Source of the DNA: Actinomortierella ambigua
Lineage: Eukaryota; Mortierellomycota; Mortierellomycetes; Mortierellales; Mortierellaceae
DNA: 64,000 nt
Assembly: GCA_016098155.1 (NCBI GenBank)
Contig: JAAAJB010000028.1
Coordinates: 50,492 to 114,491 of the forward strand
Direction: 5' to 3'
Position numbers and translations under genes: made by a program. Positions within the stretch are counted from its first letter, which is position 1. Each line of letters begins with the position of its first letter. Below are positions 1 to 12,646 of the stretch, piece by piece. Under the pieces are notes generated by a model. The model was not told the DNA's origin. It ran no database searches and saw nothing but the letters and a program-made list of their open reading frames with translations.

Positions 1-1673
1 GGTTCTTCCTCGGGATGGGTGACAGACTGATAGATGGGCAACCTGGACGCTGTCTTTTCAAAGTACTCAACGACAGCCACGTCCAGCAAATTCTTGAGGC
101 CAGTTTGGAAGCGCGAGTTGAGGAAGGCCAGCTGGAGCGAATGGAGTGACGAGTTGCCATGGAAATCGAGATGGCGAACAAGCACGACTTTGTTGTCGGT
201 GAGTGTGCCAGTCTTGTCAGTGCAAAGGACGTTCATCGAGCCCAGGTTAATGATCGCATCCAGGTTCTTCACAATGCATCGACGCTTCGACATGAGGTAG
301 GCACCGCGTGCAAGGTTGGCATTGACGACCATGGGAAGCATCTCGGGAGTTAGACCGACAGCCACACTCAATGCAAACAGGAACGCGTCTTTCCACGACT
401 CGTGGACAAAGCCATTGATCAGCAGGACAGGGGGAATCTACAGATCGCAAACACAAGTAGTAGATATATACAAGCAAAAAAAAATTAGTATCTTGAGGTG
501 CGGCGAAAGGAGGCTGTCCTTCTCTCTGGCCATATTCTCGAGGCTAAGGATTTTAAAGCTTACCATGAGAGCCATGACAATGAAGAAAACCCAAGAGATG
601 CTTCGGACACCCATCTGAAAAGCATTCTCTGGGCGGCGCTTGGAGAGCTCTTTCGCCATCGATCCAAAGAATGTGGCTGAGCCAGTCTTGAGAACAACGG
701 CCGTTGCCGTACCAGATACAACGGAGGTTCCCATAAAGCAAAGATTGGGTTGGCTCAAGTCAGCATCTCCGCTGACACCCTCGTCCCCTGTTCGAAAATG
801 GCGGATGCCAAGGATGGATCGCAGGCGAATACGAAGACGCTCTGCGAATGACAGAGGCGAGGCAGGCAACGTAGCAGTGGTCTTGGATGCATGTGCAGAC
901 TTCATTTCCACGGTGCTGGCTGTGGCCGGGACGGCAGCATCGGCCATGCGATCATAAGATGACAAGTGATCGTCGTTCCTGTCGGCGGCAGTGTCGGAAG
1001 AATGAGCAATCTTCTCTACAGGCATGGCCTCACCAGTCAGGGCAGCCTGGGAGACAAAGAGGTCCTTGGACTCGATCAAGCGCAGATCAGCTGGAATGAG
1101 ATCTCCAGCAGAAAGCTCAATCCAGTCACCTGGAACAAGATCAGTCATGGGCACATCCATCTTGACAGTGGCATAGAGCGCCATTTTTTGGACATCCTCC
1201 AGTGTCGGATCGCGATCATCCGGGCATGAATACAAGCGCACAACGCGCACCTTGGTAGAGACAAGGGACTTGAGGGCTTTCGCAGCCGTCGCAGACTTGA
1301 ACTCTTGCCAGAAACGGAGAGACGTCGAGAGCACCACCATAGCGTACATGAGAATGCAGCCCTTCACATCGTCTGTAAGGAGCGAGGCTGTTCCCAAGAT
1401 AATGAGCAGGATATTGAAAGGGTGGATAAAGGCGTGGAAAAGGAGCTTGTACCACGTCTGTTCATCACCAAGGCGAACAATGTTGGGGCCGTTGAGCGAC
1501 CTCGCATTGTCCGCTTGCTCCCTGTTTAAGGGCAGAAGAGCAGGGGCGGGAGCATTGAGTTCGAGTTGTCCAAAAGGATACTCGATCACAATGTCCCCGC
1601 TCTGGTCATGAGCATGAGTGGCACTTGCTAGAGTAGGGGTGGGGCTGGTGGTTGGGGGGTTCATTTGGGGCAT
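1..1673 (-). CDS. MgtA-like P-type (P3B) Mg2+-transporting ATPase, 5' part
   Basis: Probable membrane cation pump of the P3B class, which in bacteria imports Mg2+. Exon 1 is 1673-564, a 126-nt intron (GTAAGC...TGTAG) spans 563-438, and exon 2 runs from 437 off the window edge. Visible parts in order: paired N-terminal membrane helices (about residues 78-125), the actuator loop TGEA (213-216), the TPEMLP motif typical of MgtA, and the phosphorylation motif DKTGTLT with Asp near residue 444 (codon 216-218). The nucleotide-binding domain and remaining helices lie outside. A Ser/Thr/Asp-rich insert of about 70 residues follows TGEA, longer than I know from bacterial MgtA. The start at 1673 has A at -3 and gives MPQMNPP; an in-frame ATG at 1793 would add 40 unremarkable residues. 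Family call is firm; substrate is inferred. Confidence 0.88.
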
Positions 1674-2976
1674 CTTGAAGAGGTTTTCAGGGGGGCTTGC
1701 CGGCAGACTAGAGATTGAAGTGGATATGCGAGAAGTATACAGACGAAAATGGATGAGAGAGTGGATCCAGATGTAGTCAACGGGAAGCGCCATCCACTAC
1801 CGGCTGCTGCGTGTCCTTTACCTGCAGCATGCAGAAAAAGAGTGCTTTGGAAAGGGCCAGTTGGTGGGCAATCGCCTTGGTGCTCGGCGATACAAATGGA
1901 AGGGGGTTGGTCGACGCCAATTCTTGGATACAGGAGTGCTGAAGCACAAGGATGGAAAAAGGGAGGAGGGGTGGGTTTCAACATTAGGGGGTGGACAGTT
2001 GCTCGTTATATAGATCTTGGGGCAACGCGGCGCAAGAGAGCTTGGGCCTCTCAGGTAAGAGGTACATTGCCAGATGGATTTTATTGGTCAAAATGTCTGA
2101 GTTGGAGCTCAGAGTTTCGTTCAAAGTTTTTTCCTGTTGGTCAAGGCATTGTTCGTAGAGTTTTTTTTTTCGCTAGTAGTTCAAGTTGTTGTCAGCCCTC
2201 TCTACGAGTCGTTGATGAGGCATTTTTTTTATCTTGTTATCGTGTTGACGGCCTCCTGTGCTTGTTTGTTTTTTCACTTTTATCTGTTCAATTGTGCCGC
2301 CTCACTCAGTTGTTTGTTATTGGCGAGAATCTTGAGTGTAAAATGATAGATCCTGGAGCGACACTCTCCCTAACGCCCACAACACCTTGCTGCGGTAAGG
2401 AGGTGTGGCACACGGTGTCAGTGAGGAAGCTGAGACAAGTTGTCATTCACATTGCACGTGGGGCTTACGAAGTCGTAGTGCTGCGTTGGCTCCGGAGAAA
2501 ATATGTAGCTTAATCAAAAGGATGAAAATAGAAAAGGCAATAAAGTGTAGACAAGGATTCCCCAAGGAATCGATCGGTCTATCCACTCTACCCATGTTAG
2601 TATGCATTCACGCACTTGTCAAGAACAGTGACGCCGGAACCTTTATCTCATCTCTTGGACCCTAGTCAAAGTGTCGGCGGAAGGAGATGTGTACGTACCC
2701 TCACGTTGATGAGGAAGTTTTTCCGCATCTTCAACAAGCTGCCGCAGAATATGTCGTTGGTGTCTGGGCTCACCAGAGGGTCGTGAAGAGCTCTGAATAT
2801 AGCCATGTACGACAGGAATCTGTGTAGGCAGGTTGAACACGCTTTCCTTTTTTGGAGGTATTGAACTTTTCCAGATTGTGTCCCAAGTGGCGGCATGTAT
2901 GATCACGTGCTGGCAAGGCTCGAATGACTTTTTGCCAATGAAAGCCATTGTCTTCCATGTAACCCTCTCTCCCTCC
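1674..2976. promoter_or_regulatory. Divergent intergenic region between ATPase and GDPD genes
   Basis: About 1.3 kb separates the two divergent start codons. A TATATAA-like box for the minus-strand ATPase lies at 2006-2014. T-rich tracts occur at 2160-2300. A long open frame on the plus strand (1749-2513) lacks homology features and overlaps this promoter, so I read it as chance. Confidence 0.45.
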
Positions 2977-4534
2977 ATGTCCACCAGGAAGCAGATTCTC
3001 ACGTTAGCCTCCAACCGCTCCAACCAGCTCCCTCTTGCCGTTGGGCACCGGTAAGGAGCATTTGAAGTCTAAATATATTGACGACAAAAAAAAAATGTCC
3101 GCTATGCGAGGTTGTTCCATCTGTCACTGTTCTCGTATGCAGTGCAGTGTGGGGGAAAAAAAATCCTCCCTCGAATCTTCAGGGTCAACCCCACATCGAA
3201 AGAACCCTCCCGTCCAACCAGCGATCTTCATTCCTAACGCCTAACTAGAGGTGCCTCGGAACAATGGCCAGAAAACTCAATGTTGTCCATGATCCAGGCC
3301 GTGAAGGACGGAGCCGACGGTCTTGAAGCAGGTAGCCGGCTTGTTTTGCGTGTTTTCTGCCGTGCACACCAGTCTATTTGCCGAAATAGTGTCGGCCTCC
3401 CTCCGCGCTAACACATCCTGCCCTCATGCATTCATGAACCAGATCTCCATCTGACATTGGATGGAGAGATTATAGTCATGCACGACCCCTCCCTAGACCG
3501 CACCACCAATGGCACTGGGTACATCAAAGACAGGCCTTGGCATGGCTACATAGACGGTCTCACGTCGAAGAAGGAGCCTCACGTCGGGGTTCCTCGTTGC
3601 TCGGACGTGCTTGCTTTTTTGGCCCAGGAAGGCAATGAGAAAGTATGGTGGAATGTCGATATCAAGGTAACTTTTGCTCCCACCCCCCCTCTGTCCATCG
3701 CTTGATAGATTTTCTCACCAACCACACCACCGACAGCGAAGACAGGTCTGCCCGACAGATGAGTAATTGAAGCGTGGACCAATGCGGATCGTTGTTGCCT
3801 GCGCATGGACTTTCTTTTTCACCCACATCCCCTGCGCACAGTGCGCCAAAAATAGTGACACGAAGCTCACTAAGTCTCTGTCTGAAACTATTCATGTCTT
3901 TCCCCTCGTGTCCACCCCCAACCCACCACCCCCCACGCACACGTACACAAACACACCATCACGTTCCCTCATGTACTAGATGAACAACTCGCCTACCCTG
4001 CTAGCCAAATTTGCAGAGTTGATCAAGGACAAGTTTCCGCACCACGACTTTTCCAACCAGATTGTGCTGGGCATTTGGCACCCAAAGTTCCTTCCTGCTG
4101 CCGACCTTTTCCTGCCTAAATTCAGTCGTATCCTCATTGGATTTAGCGTTTCTATTGCTCGGGAGCACTTCCCCCCCGCGGTGGTGGATGGCTATAGCAT
4201 GAACTTTATGGTCCTTTGCACTCCAGAAGGCCGAGCCTTTATCAAGGAGATGCAGGCCGCTGGGAAGCCTGTTCTGATATGGACCGTCAACGACACAGCT
4301 GAGGCGCGCGAAGCTGTCGAGATGGGTGTTGACTATATCTTGACGGACCGGACCAAGGTGTTTCACAAAGTCCTTCATGAGTATGAGGCGCTTGGACGCG
4401 AAGAGGTTCGGCGGAAGCATCAGCACGAGCGCTTTGATACCTGGGGCCGCTTCTTCCGTTACTCTCTCTGGCGGACCCTTATCTGGGCTTTCCTTACTAT
4501 GAAGTTTAACCAGGCTACGAAGCAGACGGAATAG
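2977..4534 (+). CDS. Glycerophosphodiester phosphodiesterase (GDPD) family, Pgc1-like
   Basis: Hydrolyses glycerophosphodiesters or phospholipid head groups; the size and C-terminal hydrophobic tail resemble yeast Pgc1, a phosphatidylglycerol phospholipase C of membranes and lipid droplets. Exons 2977-3050, 3249-3331, 3443-3666 and 3980-4534 give exactly 312 codons (311 aa). The spliced product restores the GDPD signature: GHRG (23-26), PEN (32-34), E51 and D53 in LEADLHLT, and HD (66-67), so metal ligands and the catalytic His pair are present. WTVND and the ILTDR motif near the end close the TIM barrel. The tail after about residue 280 (RYSLWRTLIWAFLTM) is hydrophobic and may anchor the protein. 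All donors are GT and all acceptors AG. The start at 2977 is the last in-frame ATG before the GHRG exon end. Family call is firm; Pgc1 orthology is inferred. Confidence 0.9.
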
Positions 4535-5137
4535 AAGAGCAGGGTGGGGGGCATACCAGCTAGGGTATTTATTTTGTTTTACTTTGATGAATGGTACATC
4601 ACAAAGCTGTCTGTGCGAATGATTTCTTTTTCGTGTGTGAGCGTGGACAAAGGGGCCGCATCGAGAAATTGCACGAAATGCTCAAAGGTGCTCAACCCCG
4701 ATGACACGTCCAAATATTGTCCAGCTGACAGATCGACGCCCGCAGTCCGAGAAGAAGGCTGCATGCGAAGCAGTATGTAGGTTCTGCGGTGGTATGATGT
4801 CTTCAAAGTTGGCTAGAATCAGGACGACACTGATGTTTTCCCTTGTGTCTGTGTCACTAGCACAGAGTTGTACAGTACAGAGACATTCCAAGGCGTCCCT
4901 GAATCACTGTAGATCGAGCTCCGTGAGGGCAGGCCATGATGAGGAAGGAGGCGCAATACTATGGCTGGGTCTTTGTTTTTTTCGGCACACAAGAATGGAT
5001 ACGCCTCTTTCCTCCTTCTTTATTTTTCTCTGCATCCTACCGACTTGGACTCTGCTCCCTGTCGTTCTTTTGCTCATTGCACATTCTTCATTCCATTCAA
5101 TTTGCATTTCATCCTTATTGTTAAAGTTTGACCTACC
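4535..5137. other. Intergenic region, GDPD to GT69
   Basis: Contains the 3' end of the GDPD gene and the pyrimidine-rich leader of the next gene (about 5010-5130). Open frames here (for example 4701-5357) run out of frame into the next gene and show no domain. Confidence 0.4.
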
Positions 5138-7489
5138 ATGTCGCGTTACACCCTCCTCGCTTCAAACGCCGCGGGAAGCAACAATTCGCAGGATCTGCAT
5201 CTCGAGCCAAGAGATAGCCAAGAGAGGGACCCGGAAGATCTGCGGGAGCCCTACAAGGCACCTGCTCTTACAGACTCTCAGCGGCAGCTCATTGGATTGC
5301 TCGTCTTTATCTGGATGTTTTTTCTCTATGTTACTCTCCGTTTCATGGTCAGTATAGAAACCACAAAGAAAATCGTTGGAGGCCAAAGGGGGTCATCTGG
5401 TCAAAGCAATCAAACGGGCCACTTAACCTCTCTCTCTCTCCCTTTGTCAATGGTATAGGAGGCAACAAGTCTAGGGTACCGTCCGTCTCTGTTGGCGACG
5501 ACTAATATTCTGCTCGACACGCCAGATCTCTATCATGACCTGACGATGCCACTTCTGGAGATGGCCAACCGCACAAAGCTCATCACCCGTCGCTGTGGCA
5601 CGCGAGCACTAGCACCCCACCTCCTGTCGTTCCTCGACCCAGGTCAACTCTTGACGGTCCAGTGCCCTCCACCTTCATCCCCCTCCTCAACTCCAGGGGA
5701 AGATACGGATCAAGTCAATAGCGACGGGCAAAGACAAAGGGGCGCATGCATCGCCAAGGACCTCATTGCTCAACAGCAGGACCACCGCCTGTCCCCTAGC
5801 TCTCTGCTCACTGCCCAACCTCCTCCGCCCGCATTCCCACCGCGCTACTTGCTTGCCTTGCTGGTGACAAACAACGCAGCCAGGATTCTTCCCGATTTGC
5901 TGACAAGAATCCTGGAGGTCATGGCGATCCTCGGCCCAGAAAACTGTCATCTGTCCATCGTCGAGAGTGGAACGACGGACAACAGTCGAGACCTGCTCGA
6001 ATTTGCAGCAAAGTTCTTGACAGAGCACAACGCGCGACTAGATGCGAGCCACTCCAACACAAAGCACCAAAGGCAAGACCCAGCCATTGCTCCAGAACAA
6101 CTTGTGGAGGATGCAATGCGAAAGATTGAGTTTACGCTGGTGACACTTGGCGCCCACGACCGCTCGGCGGACGAAGACTCGAACGCATACTGGAGCCGGT
6201 TGCGCAAGCGAGTTCTGGAACCCCTCACATCGTCACCGGCAAACCTAGTGGCGCTCCCCGGTACCCCATCATGGCCACAATTTAACAGCGTTGTCTTTGT
6301 ACAAGAGGCTCTGACCTGTGCAGATGATATCCTTGAAATGATCTATCAGAGTCACTTGCAGGACGCAGACATGACATGCGGAATGACTTGGATGATGTCT
6401 CCGCGTAAAGAACCACCGGTGTTCACCTTGAAGACGGGACAGGTAAGGAATACGTCTCGCTTTGCCAAATATACTAATCCTGTTCGCCTGTTATCCCCGT
6501 CTCATCCCGTCCGTCCTCTCATCTCACTAACTGATCCTCTTCCCCCCCCCCTACTCCTGCCCTTTCCCTTCTTCTCCCTCTTTCTCCTGGTCTTCCCTCC
6601 TTCCTGCCCCTTCCCTCCCCCCTTGGAACGATTTTTTACGAACTAGTCTCCAAGAGATATCCTCGGCGCACCACTCACTGTGCCGTTAAAGTCCATGTCT
6701 GCCGACAAGGACACAATGGACATGTTCGAAATGCGACATCCTTTCCAAGCATCATGCTGCGACTGGCGACAGGGGGCTGTCGTTCGGGCCGAGATTTTGA
6801 TGCAGCAGGCACCCAAGGAGGAGGCTTCGGAAGCGTCAAAGTGTGAAGATCACGTCGATGTCGACCTAGCGTTCTGTGACCAACTTTCCCTATGGCACAA
6901 AGCACAAGCCTCAGCGCAGCTCTCTCCCTCTCCCTCGCCCTCTTCCCCATCAGCACTACAGACGGATGCCGATCTAGGACACACGACTGAAAATCAAACT
7001 AATCATGCATCCGATTTGGAAGGGGAGGAGGGGATTCCTCGGGTCGTGATTATCCCACAAGCGGTATGGGTCCCAGGCGAGCAAGAGTATGAGATGCTGG
7101 AGACTTTGGATGCCGAGGGGCTATGGAGCAAGACGGATCAAGAGCACCGTGATGAAATCGAGACGCGCCTGATCCGGGCGAGCCATCAGCACACGTATGG
7201 GTACCGCAAGTCTGCTGCTCATTATGAGTATGCGGCGCGGCCATCTGCCGAGTCGGTCGATGAGGAGGGTGACCCTAAAGGAGATGATATCGATGGAGGC
7301 GAACAGCAACAACAGCAAGAGCAACAATCGGAAGATACATCACCGCCACTGACACAAATTGCAGGGAGTCGACTATTACGCAGCAAAGTGGCATTCGGGG
7401 CACAGGATATTGAGCAAGGCAATGCCGTGAAGGCGAAGAAGGAGCAGATCATGACGTGGCGCGCAAGTAGTCTTTGTCCTAACAAGTAA
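5138..7489 (+). CDS. GT69 family alpha-1,3-mannosyltransferase (CAP59/CMT1-like)
   Basis: Type II Golgi glycosyltransferase of the cryptococcal CAP59/CMT1 family, predicted to add alpha-1,3-mannose to cell-surface glycans from GDP-mannose. Exons 5138-5347, 5459-6442 and 6647-7489 join in phase 0 to 678 aa. Residues 48-70 (QRQLIGLLVFIWMFFLYVTL) form the signal anchor. The core shows family motifs: a GPENCHLSIVESGTTDNS segment, NSVVF, CADDILEMI and ADMTCGMTW just before the second intron. The product is longer than a typical member: Pro/Ser/Gln-rich inserts precede the catalytic block and split the last third, and a Gln run occurs near 7305-7330. It sits on the same contig as the VRG4 GDP-mannose transporter at 54-55.7 kb, which would supply its donor, but 46 kb away, so linkage is probably incidental. 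Activity is inferred from family. Confidence 0.85.
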
Positions 7490-9024
7490 TAGGTTTTCAG
7501 CTATGAATGCTTTTTTTTTTTTTGGATTGCACCGCCATATCTGAGGAGGTCTGTGGTGGGGTACATGGAATATTGGTTGTGATACACTGCGTTTCGGTAC
7601 ATCGTCGCTCCAAAAAGTGTCCATGAGCAATGATCGGAAGGTATGAGTGCGGGGGTCCTCCACTTGATATGCAACCAAATAGAAAGGGGGGTTGCTCCTT
7701 CATCTTGGCGTCTTGTCCTCATGATGGGCGGATACCCATCCACGTATTGGTACTCTCTTTAGTCTTTTTTGTTTCAACGATTCTAGGATTATCCGGACGT
7801 GTCATCGCCGGCATTGACTAACCATCTCCGGGATCTCGAGTCGGCTAGCCAGCCACCTATCCTCGTCCTAGTCAGCAACAACTTTAGCTCTTTTTTTTTC
7901 ATTCGCATATGGCTTTTATGATCCAGTCTGTAGCAGATCAAAAGCAGCGTTATGGCGGATGCATGGGTCCAATCTCAGTTTGTTAAGCTACGATACTCAC
8001 CCGCGCTGAAGCTGGGTTGTGTGACTGGGGTGGGAGAGAAGGGGGGACTGAGCACGAGAGAGTGGATGAAGGTTTGGGTGAGAGATCTCACACCCGCCTA
8101 TCAACGTTGCTGTTGGGGGGTCAGAGAGAGAGAGAGTGTGTGTGTGTGTGTGTCGCGCGGGAAGGTTTCGTCATTGCGAACTTGTGGCATTCATCCCGTC
8201 AGCACGCTTTCCTCTCTCCCTCTTCCTCCCCTCTTCCTCGCCTTCTCTGGGGGCATTGCATCCATTGTCCTTTTGCTCTTGTCCTCTGAGGCTAATCGCG
8301 CTGAGCTGCACCTTTGGCGGTAAACGACCCTGACCACCCCCCTCCACTGCCCCTCCCCCTAATCACCAAGTGCCCAACCAAGGGCTGAAGCGCGCATCAA
8401 CCAGCCATTCAGTTATCTCCACAGCAATCATTGGAGACTGACACATTCATGAGCTACAAACACACATGCCTTCTACCACGCCCCCACCACATCTCCTCCA
8501 TGCCATCTCGCCCATTCGAGTTTTCGTTCTTTGTTCAGTTCCTGGCGCACACTTCTTTCAACTTTGTTGTTCGGCGCAAGAGCTAGAAGACGCGCGTTTT
8601 CAACGTTCAGCCTCCCCCAGCAGCCCAGAACGGGTAGAACGGGTGCGCAACCTTCTCGTGTTCCTCCTCTACCTTGCTTACCCCCCCCCCCAGGAAGCAC
8701 AGGAAAACACGCTATGATATTTATATCGCGCCTTTTGTGCACACCACGAGGGAGAAAACGCTGGCGAGACCAAGGGAGGGGATGGGGCAATGCGCCCTTA
8801 TCTGCATTGCTTTGCAGCATACTTATGCTCTCTCTTTCTTTCTGTTTTTTCTATTTCTTTCCCCCCCCCCATCCCCCCTTCCTCTTTCGGGGCCCTTCTT
8901 TTCTCTGCCTTTCGTTGAAAACCAACGATCGACGCAGCATCATCCATCTTATCAAGCTTTTACTTCTTTCTCTTGGGTGCATTGGAAAAATTAATCGCGA
9001 ATTCCGCCTCATAGACCTTCGACC
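7490..9024. promoter_or_regulatory. 1.5-kb intergenic/leader region upstream of RRM gene
   Basis: No supported gene. Holds a purine/TG microsatellite (about 8122-8154, AG then TG repeats) and strongly pyrimidine-rich stretches (8205-8260, 8630-8700, 8820-8930) just upstream of the RRM gene start, the pattern of a fungal promoter and 5' leader. Confidence 0.4.
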
Positions 9025-12000
9025 ATGAGTTTACGCGGTCGGCAGTTGTTCGTAGGGAACGTAAGTTGAAATGGTGGTGCTTCAAAGTTGGGGTGTACTT
9101 TATTCATTGCCTTCCGTGAGTCTATGTTTTCGCTTCCCACCCTTCAGAGCCTTACATTTTGCGCGTCATAACCATCTCTCTCTCTCCTTCTCTCTCTCTC
9201 TCTTGGTTTAAACGATCAGCTGCCGTTCATAGGTACGTTTTTTTAAGAGGCGAGAAAGATCCGGATGTTGGTTCTGTATTAGGGCGAGAGGGTTGCAGGC
9301 AGTCAGTTCTGACTATTTCTTTTACTTTATTTTTTTTTCTCGAACCGATATGACAAATGCAGTTGGCTGGCAAGACCTCAAGGTATGTTGGCGATCTAGA
9401 TATTGCATTGCGCCCAAGTTGGGGGAGTGGGGGGGGGGAGGAGATGTGACAAGGGAGGTTGAAACTAATGACGACACGTTTTGTGCAACAGTGCTGATCT
9501 AACCCTTGGAATGACTGTCTTTCTCTCGTGTAGGATTTGTTCCGTGGAGCAGGCAACGTCCAGCGTGCAAACATTATCCAGGGACGAGACGGGCGGTCTA
9601 AGGGCCATGGCATTGTCTTGTTCGCGACTGTTGAGGACGCCAGGAAGGCTATTGGTAACGTCTGGGATGAATCTATGTCGAGGACGAGATAGAGAGAGAG
9701 AGAGAGAGAGAGAGGTTGATTTTATTGTCACATGTGAAGCACAGTACACTAACTCTGTTTACTTTGGTTTTTGGAATTTACTAGAGCTGTATGATAAGTA
9801 CATGTGGCATGGGCGCGTCCTAGAAGTTCGTGAAGTAAGTCGGGAGATGCCTCGCAGTTATCTGTCGCTTCAGCTTTGCGTTATCTTTGTACAAAGTGTT
9901 GACACGCTTTTGCTCCGCGACCTTCAACCTATAGGACCGTAATCTTCCGGATTTTGCGCCTTCCCAGCCGGTGACCATGTCCGCGGCAATTGCCGCCTCA
10001 TCTGAGGTATGTTCACCATATCTACCGATAGTGCACATGGATATCACTTGCAATAGCTATTAACATGTGTGTCTCTAACATTGTAGGATGTTGACAAACT
10101 TGTCGATGCTGTGGAGAAAAAGCTGACGGTCACAGATTCGGACCAAAAGGGAGCCTCAACCTCGACTGACGAAAGTAAATCGGCGAATACATCTTCTGGC
10201 TTAGAAGGAGGGGCTGCGGCAGATGCTTCGGCGAGGGAGGGAGCTGAAGGCACCTCCACCTTTTCGTTGGCGACTCCGCCCGTGCGCCCTGTTTTTGTCT
10301 CCAATGTAGGTTGATCACTAGCACTGCATTTCTTTTGGATACTTATCGAACACGGTGGGTAGAGATGTGCAGAATACTAACATCATCCTCCCCCTCTCCC
10401 CTAATAGATCCCATTCCGCTTGCGTTGGCAGGATTTGAAGGATCTCTTCCGTCAGGCAGGCCACGTTGTTCGTGCCGAGGTCGCTCTTGGCCCTGATCGC
10501 CGTTCACGCGGGCATGGCACTGTTTTATTTTCAACGCAGGAAGAGGCTGATAAGGCTATTGCGATGTTTGATCAGTATCAGTGGCAGGACAGGATACTCC
10601 GTGTGCAAGAGGATCGTGTGCGCTCGGATGGACATGGCCACAATGAAGGCGCTGGGTACAATCAGGGATTCCGGCCCAACTTTATCCCTCATGGACCCCC
10701 TGGCCCTTTCTTCGTAAGTCAAATGCAAGGAAGCGATGAACATGGAGGCCAGCAACGAAAATCGCCTCAATTGACATAATACTTTTATTTTTTTTTGCCA
10801 GCGTGGACATCCACCTGTGAACCAGAACCTGATCGGGCGTCAAGTATTTGTGGGCAATGTAAGAAACCTTTTCCCAAGGCGTGTTTGTGCGTTTTATGAC
10901 AGTGACATAAAAATTGTTACAAAGTCAAACTTACTGCTCTGACGCCGTTATGCTTTTCTAGCTGCCATTCCCTTGTCAATGGCAAGACTTGAAAGACCTT
11001 TTCAGGAAGGCGGGCAATATTATTCGTGCAGACGTTGTTCTTGACTTCAATGGTCGTAGCCGTGGCTTTGGCTCTGTCCTGTTTGCTACCCAAGAGGATG
11101 CCAAAAACGCGATCGGTAGGTTCAAGATCACAGGGTCAATATTTTGAAAGTATTAACCTACAAAGGACACCTTCAAACTCAAGCCCGATCTCAATCTTTT
11201 GTTGGTGACTTAGAAATGTTTGACAATTTCGGATACAATGGACGTCGTCTTCGAGTACATCTGGACAAGTTTACTTCCATGCCGCATGGCCCACCTATGC
11301 ACGGCGGCGTGGTTCCACATTTGATGCGTCCGAATGGACCTCCGCCACACCATCCCCACCCACATCACCCTCACCATCGTATGCACCCGATGCACCCACA
11401 GCCCGGTCCAGGGTTTCTTGGCACCTTTGGCCCGCCTGGCATAATGAATTTGGGGCCTCACCCAATGGTGCACAATGGATCTCCTCAAGGTCAATATGGG
11501 ATGCCCCCACCTCAGTTCCCCGGGCGACCGTACTCGCCTCCGATGATGATGCATGGGCCTGCGGGTTCAGGTCCAGAGTTTATGGGCACCGAGGGTTTCC
11601 ACCGCAGTGAAGGCATGCCACCGATGGGCGACATGGTCAAGTCGCCCCCACCTTTCGATCCCGGCAGCAGTGTACCGGTGTCGGCGGAAGCGCACGGAGT
11701 AGGCGGCACTTCAGGACCAGCCATCTCAGGTCCTGGCGGTATCCCTGCCCACCCTGGATCACCTTCGCAGCAATACCCCTTCCTGCCCAACTTGGGACCC
11801 ATTGGCAAGCCAAATATCAGCAACGGCGGAGTGGGGTCGACGGGCATGGGCTCTCATGGAGCTGGTGCCAATGGCACAGGAGACGACTCGAGCCACATGG
11901 ACTACGGTCATGTACAGGGATATGGAGCAGATGTGCCATTCGATGGCGATGGTGTCAACGCCTACTCGCCACATTTCTACATGTATCCAAACCTCCTGCA

Positions 12001-12646
12001 AAACCACCCAAACCATCCAAACCAACACCAGCACCAACATCTGGGTTCGCCTCAAGACCAAAACCAAGGTCCAGGACCGCAACAGCAGGACCCACAGTCA
12101 TCCTCGCCACAAGGGCAAGGGCAAGGACAAGGACAAGGGCAGGGTCAAGGTCAAGGTCAGGGGCAAGGGCAGGGGCAAGGGCAAGGGCAGCAGGGACCAC
12201 CAGTCCCACCTCCTGGCGTCACAGCAGTCCCCAGTGGTGGGCCAAGTCCAGTGATCCCTCCCTTCCAACCACAGCGCGGTTCTGTCTACGGTAGCGGTGG
12301 TGGTGGTGGCGTTGGACCCTATCAAGACCATCCATATTCGCCAGACCCAACAGGTCTGTCGCCGCCGCCATTCTCGGGCTCGATTGGTGCACTTCCAGGA
12401 ATGACCACTGCCGGAGGAGCGGCGGGCGTAGGAGTGACAGGCGGAGGAATGAGTGGACGCGGATACCCGACCCAGCCGGACTGGATGGGACCCCCAGCAC
12501 CGTTTGGCATGGGTCCCTATCATCATCATCATCATCATCATCACCCACCTCAGCCCATGTATGGGTCGCCGTCGACATTTGCTCCGTACGGCCAAGGAAA
12601 TGGCAACCAGGGCAACCAAGACACGAGCGAGTTTACCGAAGCATAA
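9025..12646 (+). CDS. Three-RRM RNA-binding protein, Gbp2/Hrb1 or hnRNP-M-like
   Basis: Nuclear mRNA-binding protein with three closely related RRMs. Eleven exons fit in frame to 826 aa: 9025-9060, 9220-9232 (13 nt), 9363-9382 (20 nt), 9534-9654, 9785-9834, 9935-10006, 10087-10305, 10408-10713, 10802-10858, 10962-11115, 11214-12646. RRM1 is about residues 7-80, RRM2 172-247, RRM3 293-370. Each has F-V-G/S-N, then PF....WQDLKDLFR, then GRS(K/R)G.G..LF. This WQDLKDLFR helix recalls yeast Gbp2/Hrb1, which couple splicing quality control to export. An intron interrupts each RRM directly after VGN/VSN, and a phase-1 intron falls at the same AI|E site in RRM1 and RRM3, so the domains arose by intragenic duplication. 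The last exon encodes a Pro/Gly/His-rich tail with a GQ repeat and a nine-His run. Structure is firm; exact orthology is inferred. Confidence 0.9.
9688..9716. repeat. AG microsatellite inside RRM intron
   Basis: A run of about fourteen AG dinucleotides lies within the intron between 9655 and 9784. Confidence 0.8.
12112..12192 (+). repeat. GQ-coding hexamer minisatellite
   Basis: About fourteen copies of a GGNCAA/GGNCAG hexamer encode an uninterrupted Gly-Gln repeat in the tail of the RRM protein. It is prone to slippage by units of two residues without frameshift. Confidence 0.85.

Noticed and set aside
1749..2513. 254-codon plus-strand open frame upstream of the ATPase
   Set aside because: Overlaps the ATPase promoter and start, is Cys/Arg/Ser-rich without domain, and is interrupted by promoter-like T runs; chance open frame.
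2643..3023. 126-codon minus-strand frame opposite the GDPD start
   Set aside because: Overlaps GDPD exon 1, which is needed for the GHRG motif; no domain seen and no splice partners.
4701..5357. 218-codon plus-strand frame
   Set aside because: Runs out of frame through the GT69 first exon, whose signal anchor and splice fit are clear.
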